Source of the DNA: Vibrio cyclitrophicus
Lineage (GTDB): Bacteria > Pseudomonadota > Gammaproteobacteria > Enterobacterales > Vibrionaceae
Length of the DNA stretch: 64,000 nucleotides
NCBI RefSeq assembly: GCF_024347435.1
Contig: NZ_AP025482.1
Coordinates: 1 to 64,000, forward strand
Direction: 5' to 3'
Part shown: in pieces, positions 38,000 through 45,704 of the stretch
How positions within the stretch are numbered: position 1 is the stretch's first letter
Layout of the letters: every line of letters begins with the position of its first letter
Made by a program: the position numbers and the translations under genes
The notes under the pieces: model-generated
Told to the model about the DNA's origin: nothing
Seen by the model: only the letters and a program-made list of their open reading frames with translations
Databases searched by the model: none

Positions 38000-39031
38000 A
38001 TGATCATGGCTTTGACATCCAATTCTAGTTTGACAGTTATTAATGAAGAAGATCGTAAGAATCGGTTCATCTCATCCATTTTGTTTTCGAGAGCCACCAT
38101 CTTTCATCCAGCTTCACGTTTAACTTCAACGATGCAATCCAAACTCATTGAGATTGCACAAAGCGGTGGTACAGATCCTAACTATCCACTAGAAAGTGTG
38201 AACATCAATAGCTACGGAAAGAACTTCAGAGTCGATTTACATGTTGATTATTTACTTCAACCACATCGAGATATTCTAGAAACAATGCTCGCGTATGCTC
38301 AAACTATTCAATTAGACGATACATCTTATGATGCTGGTGCTCGTTTAACTTGGTCTCAGGTATATAAAACGATAAGTGATGGTGATATATCAGACACTCA
38401 ACAAGATGGTTTTGATTCATTTATTGATCGAGATGCAACAGTTCTATCAATGAGTATGTACGAACTAGCAACACGTATGGGTATGGCGACGACTCGTGCA
38501 AATTATGACCAAATAGAACGCCGTATTACTCAGTTAGCTACGGCACACTTGGTGATAAATGAGCTCGATGAAGATAAAAATGTTGTGGGAAAAAAACCGT
38601 TGGAGTTTGTTCAAGACTACCGTTTTTACTGTGATCGGAGTAAATTCAAAACAACTCGTAGAAACAGTAAGAATCTAACTAACCATGTATTTTTAGTTCC
38701 AGATATGCGTTTACTGCAAGCAATACGGGATCATGGGTACTACTATCGACTAGAACAACATAAGATGACGAACTACAGTAAACCATCAGTTCGTTCATTC
38801 TTGAAATACATCACTACGCATAAAGCTGAATTTTTACACAACAAGAAATTTGAGTGGGCACTCGATAGCTATATTCAATCAATTGCTTCGAAAGTCAGTC
38901 ATAGTTTCCGCAGTGATCTCAGAAAAGATTTGTTGGCCAATGCTGTCCAAATCGAAAAAGACTTCAGTCTTCAATTTCGAGATGTAGGCAATGGTATACA
39001 GATTTTCTATATCGGGGAGGGAGAATCATGA
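38000..39031 (+). CDS. Plasmid replication initiator protein (iteron-binding, putative)
   Basis: 343 aa (or 341 from the ATG two codons on). It has the look of a winged-helix Rep protein: a basic, helical N-terminal domain (DRKNRFISSILFSRATIFHP), a central part with YELATRMGMATTRANYDQIE as a helix-turn-helix, and a C-terminal domain (YYYRLEQHKMTNYSKPSVRS). It is directly downstream of the iterons and overlaps the helicase gene by 4 bp. I do not recognise the exact Rep family; the order initiator-helicase recalls IncQ-type replicons. The role is inferred mainly from iterons and neighbours. Confidence 0.75.
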   Translation: MIMALTSNSSLTVINEEDRKNRFISSILFSRATIFHPASRLTSTMQSKLIEIAQSGGTDPNYPLESVNINSYGKNFRVDLHVDYLLQPHRDILETMLAYAQTIQLDDTSYDAGARLTWSQVYKTISDGDISDTQQDGFDSFIDRDATVLSMSMYELATRMGMATTRANYDQIERRITQLATAHLVINELDEDKNVVGKKPLEFVQDYRFYCDRSKFKTTRRNSKNLTNHVFLVPDMRLLQAIRDHGYYYRLEQHKMTNYSKPSVRSFLKYITTHKAEFLHNKKFEWALDSYIQSIASKVSHSFRSDLRKDLLANAVQIEKDFSLQFRDVGNGIQIFYIGEGES

Positions 39032-39942
39032 TAACTCAATCTCTTGATAGTCTGATGTCTTCGACAGCGAGTCAAAACCTGAGTTTTAGTTTAAAAGGTT
39101 TGCTCAAAGGGCATGTAGGCATGTTGATTGCTGCGCCTAACGTAGGTAAGTCTCACCTAGCATTGTGTATTGCAATGGAGCACGCTTCTTCAATGTCATT
39201 ATTAGGGATGAGTGCAACAGAAAAACCAGCAAAAACCTTAGTAATCAGTTCAGAAGATAGTGCGGGAGTCATTCAATCTAGGATGAAAGAAAAGTTAGCT
39301 AACTGTACAACAAGCATTAAGTCAGAGTTAAAAAATAATTTACACTTTCTGACAGACATTGAACCGATAGTGATACCACCCGATAGCTCATTACAAGAAC
39401 AGGCAGAACAAAAACAGTATTTAGAACAGCTCAAGCAAACTTTCTCTGAGTTTAATTTAGTGATAGTTGATACGGTGACGGAATCAATAGGCCGTTGTGA
39501 AGAGGTGAAACATGATCGCTTAATTAAGAATGTTTTTCAGAGCCTTGCCAGTGAATCGGGTGCCAGTTTGTTGCTTGTTCATCATGTGAATAAAGATGAG
39601 ATCCGTGGTAACCAAGAAATTACTATGGCATCAGGTGCTGGCTTAACGTCGATAATGCGCTTAACAAAGTGTTTGTTTACGCTAAAGAAAAGCAGAGAGT
39701 CTTTGTCTATTAAGTATCTTAAGAGTAACTATTTACCTGAAAATGAGAATCAAGAGTTCAGCGTTGAAGTGAGACAAGGCCTCACGATTAACCCATACGT
39801 ATTTAGTTTGAAATCCAAAACGTCTAAGTCAGCTAGATCAACACCATGCATTAAGAAAACTCCTAAAAAAATTACGTTGCCCGGCACAATTCCAGAGCAG
39901 GAAGAAATTGAAGAGCGTAAAAATCTCAGGGACGTTTTATAA
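39028..39942 (+). CDS. RepA-type replicative helicase / KaiC-like ATPase
   Basis: 304 aa. The Walker A box IAAPNVGKSHLAL (Lys41, Ser42) and Walker B FNLVIVDTVTESI near residue 148 are followed by LLLVHHVNKDEIRGNQEITM with ASGAGLTSIMRL, as in hexameric RepA helicases of broad-host-range plasmids and the AAA_25 group. GGAGGGAG precedes the ATG, which overlaps the initiator stop (ATGA). It would unwind the origin opened by the initiator. No separate primase gene is found nearby, unlike in RSF1010. Confidence 0.75.
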   Translation: MITQSLDSLMSSTASQNLSFSLKGLLKGHVGMLIAAPNVGKSHLALCIAMEHASSMSLLGMSATEKPAKTLVISSEDSAGVIQSRMKEKLANCTTSIKSELKNNLHFLTDIEPIVIPPDSSLQEQAEQKQYLEQLKQTFSEFNLVIVDTVTESIGRCEEVKHDRLIKNVFQSLASESGASLLLVHHVNKDEIRGNQEITMASGAGLTSIMRLTKCLFTLKKSRESLSIKYLKSNYLPENENQEFSVEVRQGLTINPYVFSLKSKTSKSARSTPCIKKTPKKITLPGTIPEQEEIEERKNLRDVL

Positions 39943-39995
39943 ATGGCCTTTTATACTTTCAATCAGCACCGAGATTATTTTAAAGGTTAAGATAA

Positions 39996-40289
39996 TTATG
40001 AAAAGTGCTTGGCCGGAGACATGTGCTTACCAAGCACGGCAGCAATAACAATGTGATCTCGCTTTTGGATGTAATAAATCACATGATGCTTTAAAGGAAA
40101 CCGGAAATAGTTTTGGCCTAGCTCAAAAAAAGCTATGCCGAGTAGCTGGTTGTTAGCCAGTAATTCCATAGATTGCTTTAGCTCTGAGAAGTAAGTTGTC
40201 CATTGTGTTTTCCCCCATCGCTCTAAAGTATAGCGACGAATCTCAATGAGATCCGATTGCGCTGCAGAAGAAAGCTTATATTGCTTCAT
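39996..40289 (-). CDS. ParE/RelE-family toxin
   Basis: 97-aa toxin: KLSSAAQSDLIEIRRYTLER at the N-terminus, then QNYFRFPLKHHVIYYIQKRD and IVIAAVLGKHMSPAKH, the strand-rich end of the ParE/RelE fold. ParE-type members poison gyrase and RelE-type members cleave mRNA; here the ParE type is more likely from the YTxxxWG pattern. It overlaps the antitoxin gene by 4 bp and lies next to the replication genes, where it would stabilise the replicon after division. Confidence 0.85.
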   Translation of the reverse strand: MKQYKLSSAAQSDLIEIRRYTLERWGKTQWTTYFSELKQSMELLANNQLLGIAFFELGQNYFRFPLKHHVIYYIQKRDHIVIAAVLGKHMSPAKHFS

Positions 40290-40549
40290 TTATCAAATTT
40301 ACCTTGGCCAAGTACGTTCATGAAATCATTACCGTCGACTAGGTTATCTGATAGAGCGTCAGCTTCAGCTTGTTCGAAGCGTGATTTTATCACCATCAAT
40401 TTCAATGCTTCAAGTTGTTCGTATTCCTCACAAGACATCATCACCGCAACGGGTGAACCATTTTTATTAATTTGTATAGGTTCACGTTGAACCTTCATTA
40501 ATAAGCCACCAAATTTGGTTTTAGCTGTATTAGCAGTAAGTGATTGCAT
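40286..40549 (-). CDS. Phd/YefM-family antitoxin
   Basis: 87 aa, first gene of the toxin-antitoxin operon. LTANTAKTKFGGLLMKVQRE and IQINKNGSPVAVMMSCEEYE are typical of the Phd/YefM DNA-binding domain; the C-terminal tail (FEQAEADALSDNLVDGNDFM) would wrap around the toxin. It should bind its own promoter, where a palindrome lies 14 bp upstream of the start. Confidence 0.88.
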   Translation of the reverse strand: MQSLTANTAKTKFGGLLMKVQREPIQINKNGSPVAVMMSCEEYEQLEALKLMVIKSRFEQAEADALSDNLVDGNDFMNVLGQGKFDK

Positions 40550-40562
40550 AATAATCTCCTTT

Positions 40563-40581
40563 TTCGTTCATTATAAACGAA
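40563..40581. promoter_or_regulatory. Putative antitoxin operator
   Basis: TTCGTTCATTATAAACGAA is a near-palindrome (TTCGTT and AACGAA arms) directly upstream of the antitoxin start, the usual place for autoregulation. Confidence 0.55.
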
Positions 40582-40662
40582 TCGAACGATTTAACCAATT
40601 TGTATGATTGTGATGTTAGATCGAGTTTTATTACATGTCCGTAAAGTTGTATCTTTATGGAT

Positions 40663-41279
40663 TGATCCGCACCAGCAGTTTTGGACACTGAGTTAAGTGA
40701 GTACAATTACTAATAAGGTGAACCATGACAAGTAAAAAGAAACGTATTATCCATTCTCCTAAATTTAAAGTAGAAACCCTGAAGCTGGCAGATAAAGTGC
40801 GAGTCGCTGCAGCCGCAAGACAGCTCTCGTTACATGAATCTCAGATCTACGGTTGACGAAAAGCCACAAAGAAGAATTCTAGTATTAGCCAACGAGAACA
40901 AGAATTGGCCATTGAAGTTGCTAAGTTCAAGAGGCTGTTGGCAGAGCAAACAGAAGAGCTAGAAGTCGTAAAAAAGGCCGCCACCCACTTCGCGAAAAAT
41001 CTAAAGTAAATTGCTATGAATTTATGCTCGAACACCTGCTGAGTTTTAGTATTTCCCGTATGGCAAAGGTGTTCAGAGTTTCTCGAAATGGGTTTTATTA
41101 TTGGGTTGAGAATCGCCACAAGGCGATTAAACGTGAGGTATAACGCCAAAAGCTTGATACCAAAATAAAAGAAGCCTTTGACGTTAGCAAAGAACAAGAT
41201 GGCTCAAGACGTATTCAGAAAGAGCTGGCAGAGAGCGCTGATAACCATAATGTTAAGACTATTGCCGCCAGTATTTAGT
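40663..41279 (+). mobile_element. IS3-family element, 5' half (defective)
   Basis: The left end TGATCCGCACCAGCAGTTTT is the same as that of the copy at 49512. orfA (40725-41009, 95 codons) is the close relative TSKKKRIIHSPKFKVETLKL but has TGA instead of Trp at about codon 44 (SQIYG, stop, RKATKK). Only the first part of orfB follows and the sequence is cut near 41279, where minus-strand IS3 fragments begin. Confidence 0.8.
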
Positions 41280-41329
41280 AGCGAAAGCCGCGGTGTTTTT
41301 CAAGGTGGTTGTCATCATTTGCTTGCTTA

Positions 41330-41975
41330 TTAAGCAGATTCTCTTTCTGGATTCAAATGAACGTCACCAACAGGCGCACAGTTCCTGATATCACCAGACC
41401 ACCGCTCAGGCTTTCGCTGTTTTGCAGCGAACAATACCTCTACACGACACTTCAAGATCTCTTTATCTTTTCCATTATGACGCTCTGAAGGCGTGACGTA
41501 ATTTAACTTACTGTGCTTGTGCTCGGTGTTGTACCAGCGTACGAAGGCTTCAACCTAACTTCGGCTACTATCGAGAGTTTCAAAGCCTTTGTTGGCCAGT
41601 TTGGCATGTACTTTACTGTACGGAACAATGACTCGACATAAGGGTTATCATCACTGACTCTTGGGCGACTATATGACGAGGTAATACCTAACTCTGCCAT
41701 TTTAACTTTGAACGTCAACGACTTCATTGGCGCACCGTAATCCGAGTGAAGAACCAACGCTTGATTAAAGCACTGCTCTCGCATCAACGTCCGTTGAAGA
41801 AGTTGTGACGCCAGCTCACCGCATTCATGCTCATACACTTCATAACCAACAATTTTTCGACTATCGATGTCCTCAATGACATACAGATAATAATGTTGGC
41901 CTCGATGCATATTTCGGAGCATTCCGATCACCCATTTCCGTTGTTTTTCAAGCAAGTTGTCGTGTTTTTTACAAT
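41330..41975 (-). pseudogene. IS3-family orfB transposase fragment, copy A
   Basis: Minus-strand DDE integrase region: HYYLYVIEDIDSRKIVGYEV, NQALVLHSDYGAPMKSLTFK, SYSRPRVSDDNPYVESLFRT, then after a frame change near 41555 the end with NTEHKHSKLNYVTPSERH-like text to a stop at 41330. The second Asp (HSDYG) and the Glu (ESLFRT) of the DDE triad are visible. The N-terminal half is missing. It differs from the plus-strand IS3 copies. Confidence 0.75.
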
Positions 41976-42590
41976 TTAGTAACCTGAATGATTACACTGC
42001 ACACATCGGTAAACTTGCATATGCTGTCGGAGAATTTCATTATCCTCGCCGCAATGCCTCTGCTGAGGTGTTACATACTTTAGGCCACTGTGTTTATGTT
42101 CATTGTTATACCAATCAACAAAATTACTAACCCAATACCGAGCGTCTTCAATGGAAGAAAACCCATCCATTGGCCTGAAGGACAATACTTTATTGTTTTG
42201 AAAACGACTCAGAGTATGGGTTGTCGTTGCTTACTCTTAGCCTAGAGTAAGAGCTTACGACCCCAAGGTCATGTATCTTTGCAAGCATGGTGTAACTTCT
42301 CATAGGAGCACCGTTGTCAGAGTGCAAAGTAATGTTGCCTTGCACACACTTTTCCCGTCATGTTGGTTCTTTGGAGTAACTCCGCTGCATATTCGCCTAG
42401 CTCCTGATCATACACTTCTGCACCTACTACTTTTCTATTGAAGATATCCATTATCAAATAGAGGTAATAGTGCTTCCCTCGTATTTTCGATGGAAGATAA
42501 CTGATATCCCAGCTCCATACCTGATTTGGTTTGCAGGCTTTTTGAACCTTTGGTCTAGAAATCATCAGATTATAATGATTATACCCTCAC
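41976..42590 (-). pseudogene. IS3-family orfB transposase fragment, copy B
   Basis: A second, related transposase remnant directly upstream of copy A on the same strand: VWSWDISYLPSKIRGKHYYL with YLIMDIFNRKVVGAEVYDQE (first Asp region), and after frame changes FVDWYNNEHKHSGLKYVTPQ near the end. It is interrupted between about 42185 and 42317. Two relatives in tandem suggest successive insertions of similar elements. Confidence 0.7.
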
Positions 42591-42759
42591 ACTTTTTTAT
42601 GTTGGTTTTTATATAAAGTAATTTAATATCAACTGTTTAATTGGAAATTTTTTGTAAGTCCCTTCACATTTATTACCATTTAATCTCATGTTTTTTTTAT
42701 TTTAGGCTTCCATTAATGTACAGTATTTGCACATTAATAGTTTGGATGAGGTGAACGAA

Positions 42760-43353
42760 ATGGCAAAGATACTGGGATCTAAGCAGAAAAAGTACTTAGA
42801 ATTTTCTATCCATCCGTATGCACTTCCAGCATTTGAATTTTTTAATCAGAGTTCGCTTTTGGTCAATAAGACGAAAATGGAACGTCAGGCTCTAATTGAT
42901 TTAAACGTAGGGTTACCACTGCAGGGGGTATTTGAGTCTAATCATCTTCAAATCGTTTCTGGGTTCGAGTTCATTAGTTTTTCTCTTGCAGAACTCGACC
43001 TATCTGTATGTGAAGTCATTATTCATAGTAATCTGGCAAATAACGATATTGCTCAAAAAGCATGGTCCGCCGTCATTCGTTCACTACTAACGTCACTAGA
43101 TCCACACCAGTTAGAACTCACTCGCAGAGCACTGAATGAGTCTGCTCCAAAATCAGTCCTCAATTCTGTTTTTGGTAAAAACAAGCTATCTCAATCTTGT
43201 CTTGCAGAAATTACGCACCTGTCACGCAGCACACTTGCCCAGCAGTACTCAAAAGCCGAAGGTGATAAGCTATTAGTTCAAGAAGAAGTTCCTACAATTT
43301 TCTCACTACTACAACAGAAGGCTAAAAGTGATCTCTCTGGCATTAAAAACTGA
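42760..43353 (+). CDS. Putative DNA-binding accessory protein of the recombinase trio
   Basis: 197 aa. The C-terminal half carries a helix-turn-helix-like segment, KLSQSCLAEITHLSRSTLAQ, near residue 150, after a long helix (SLDPHQLELTRRALNESAPK). The N-terminal half (SIHPYALPAFEFFNQSSLLV) is strand-like with no known motif. The ATG at 42760 has GAGGTG seven bases upstream; the frame is open a little further 5'. The gene stands 119 bp upstream of the 743-aa recombinase gene on the same strand, so it probably acts as an excision, repression or targeting factor. The family is unknown to me. Confidence 0.65.
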   Translation: MAKILGSKQKKYLEFSIHPYALPAFEFFNQSSLLVNKTKMERQALIDLNVGLPLQGVFESNHLQIVSGFEFISFSLAELDLSVCEVIIHSNLANNDIAQKAWSAVIRSLLTSLDPHQLELTRRALNESAPKSVLNSVFGKNKLSQSCLAEITHLSRSTLAQQYSKAEGDKLLVQEEVPTIFSLLQQKAKSDLSGIKN

Positions 43354-43472
43354 ACATTTCTGATTGGTCTCTCTTATGATATTCAACTAGCCGGTTCATG
43401 ACTTTGATGCCCGCTTTAGTACTTTTAAAGCGATTACTCTGTTACCGATTCATAACCAAAACGGCGGTGTAA

Positions 43473-45704
43473 ATGATTGACGACTTTTTCGAACGGTATA
43501 AAGAGAAGAATATCGAGCGATTTTTTAAACAATTACTCCCTTTTGGCAATGCTGACAATATTGCAATAGCGAAGGAAGTCCAACGATTATGCAACCTCGT
43601 TTCTCCAAAATATAAACAAGAGTTTGAAGAGGTTGAGCTCTTGGTTCAGCGCACCAATACGCTGGCAAATCAAAAGTTGAATAGAACCCTCAACGATGTC
43701 TTCAAAAGCATTAATCGAAACCAGGCCGTTGGGGTACACCATCTTCCAATATTTCTTGCCTCGAACCTTCTTTTGACCTCCTATGACCACACTAGGTTTG
43801 AGCAATATAAAGCATTAACACTGTTGTGCGTTACTCGTCTAGCTTTCATTGGTTCGCATCAATCTAAGATCAAAGCAATTTGTGATGATGTACGTCTGTT
43901 TTCTCAAGGTAAAAGAGAAAATATGGCGGCTTATTTACCGGATATTCATGACCTCGACTTTCCATCGCTTGTTGATGAATTTCAGCTACTTGTCGATGAA
44001 GAAAATACCAACCCTCCACCATCAACCGTGGTTAATCAGCTAAACCACTATCGCCGTCCCTATGAAGCCAGCTTGGATCACAGTGAAGGTTTCACACGGA
44101 AAACCACATCCACAGAGTTCACAAAGAACGGTCAGCTACAAACCAGTGACGTGAAAACTCTGGATGACGATGAAGCGAGTTCATTGTTGGAAATTCAGCA
44201 GATCCAACCATCAACAAAGTTTCATCATCAATGGCAAAGAGAAGATGAATCTGGCGATGCAACGCGCACTCTCAACATCGTCACCTCCAAATCATCGAAC
44301 CCAAAATCTTATGCTGCCGAGGCAATGCTCGCACAAGCCGTCAAAAATAAAATCGCAAAGAAAGAGATGGCTATGGCTTGCGATACCTCTGTTAGCACTA
44401 ATTATGAAATTGGAGCGGTAGTAAATTTTTGCCTTACCCAAATAGAAGAAGATACAAGTACCAAACCTGCACAGTTGCTGCTCATTATGCTAATTACGGG
44501 TAATACTTCAGCACAAGTAAAAAAACTGAAGACAAAGAGACTAAAGCCCTCAGGTTTAATTGGTTTTCAGCGCACACATACCCTACCTTCCCAAAATCAA
44601 CGTCCAGAACTCTGTGCCTTGCTAAATGTTACGGATAAGAAGTACTGGTCTCCTCTGCCCAAGATCGTCACACAGGGACTACAGAGTTTAACCTTTACTG
44701 ATGTAACCGATGACGATCTCAACGACTTACTCAAGAGCCTAAATAAAAATTATGGTACTCACATTACGCTAACTAGAGTTTCAGCCTATTTAAACCAGAA
44801 ACTGACTCACGAGAATATTGACCCAACAATTATCGCTTTACTAACCGGCGCAGCTGCTCAAACTGTTCCTTCGAATTATTATCTAGGCTTATATAGTCTT
44901 AAACTCTATGAGACGTATCGACGATATCTTACGTTTCTTTCTAAATTTCACGGTGATGATGCGTTAATTATTTTTGCCTCTGAGCCGGAAAATATTAAGT
45001 TAGGCTCGCCTTTACATATTGAACTCCGGATCCTTCAATGGCTATTTAAGTCGCTCATTACCAAAATAAAGGATCAAAGGAACAATCTGAGCACTGAGCA
45101 GTGCCACAATGACGTCACACTCTATACTCAGTTAGTCCTTGCTTTATCCTCGGGCTATCGACCAGTGACAGGCTGGTTTGGCAAACTTAGTCACATGCAT
45201 CTCGCTACGGGGGATTACTGGATTTCAGATAAAGAGTCCGGCATTGGTGACAACAGTCGAGTGGTGATCTTGAGCCCAACGGCAATTCAAGTTGTGCGCT
45301 ATTACCTCGAATATTGTGAACAAATGATTGTAGAGCATGGGAATAGCAATGTAGAACTTAGCCGTCGCTACAAGCAGATTGTCGATGGCGATGAGTATCT
45401 GTTTTTTTATCAAAAAGAGGGAGAGTTGTTGCCTTGTACGCCGTCGAATTATACCACGATGATAGATGATATTTGGCCTCTACAACCTAACTGGGCACGA
45501 CATCATATACGATCAACACTGAGTCAAACTGGGGTCGATTCAACCTTAATCAATGCATGGATGGGCCATGCTACAAATGGAAAGCGCTGTTACCACTCCT
45601 ATAGCACCTTATCGAGGACGCAATTAGAAAAAGTAACAGATACTATTGAAGAGCATTTATTACAAATAGGAGTCGAGACTATACAATGGACCAAATTGGC
45701 TTAG
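43473..45704 (+). CDS. Large tyrosine recombinase, 743 aa
   Basis: The catalytic domain is at the C-terminus: Arg563 in LSSGYRPVTGWF, a Lys in ISDKESGIGDNSRVVIL, His677 and Arg680 in ARHHIRSTLSQ, His699 in WMGHATNGKRCYHSYS and Tyr707 or Tyr710 as nucleophile. Ahead of it lies a region of more than 500 residues, with a core-binding-like helical section around 330-480 (ITLTRVSAYLNQKLTHENID) and an N-terminal part without known motif. That is about twice the length of a usual integrase. The stop overlaps the start of the next recombinase by 19 bp, so translation is coupled. No frame break is seen. Confidence 0.75.
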   Translation: MIDDFFERYKEKNIERFFKQLLPFGNADNIAIAKEVQRLCNLVSPKYKQEFEEVELLVQRTNTLANQKLNRTLNDVFKSINRNQAVGVHHLPIFLASNLLLTSYDHTRFEQYKALTLLCVTRLAFIGSHQSKIKAICDDVRLFSQGKRENMAAYLPDIHDLDFPSLVDEFQLLVDEENTNPPPSTVVNQLNHYRRPYEASLDHSEGFTRKTTSTEFTKNGQLQTSDVKTLDDDEASSLLEIQQIQPSTKFHHQWQREDESGDATRTLNIVTSKSSNPKSYAAEAMLAQAVKNKIAKKEMAMACDTSVSTNYEIGAVVNFCLTQIEEDTSTKPAQLLLIMLITGNTSAQVKKLKTKRLKPSGLIGFQRTHTLPSQNQRPELCALLNVTDKKYWSPLPKIVTQGLQSLTFTDVTDDDLNDLLKSLNKNYGTHITLTRVSAYLNQKLTHENIDPTIIALLTGAAAQTVPSNYYLGLYSLKLYETYRRYLTFLSKFHGDDALIIFASEPENIKLGSPLHIELRILQWLFKSLITKIKDQRNNLSTEQCHNDVTLYTQLVLALSSGYRPVTGWFGKLSHMHLATGDYWISDKESGIGDNSRVVILSPTAIQVVRYYLEYCEQMIVEHGNSNVELSRRYKQIVDGDEYLFFYQKEGELLPCTPSNYTTMIDDIWPLQPNWARHHIRSTLSQTGVDSTLINAWMGHATNGKRCYHSYSTLSRTQLEKVTDTIEEHLLQIGVETIQWTKLA

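Noticed and set aside
40847..41197. Minus-strand frame across the IS3 orfA copy
   Set aside because: It is the antisense of the recognisable, stop-containing orfA and has no family features.
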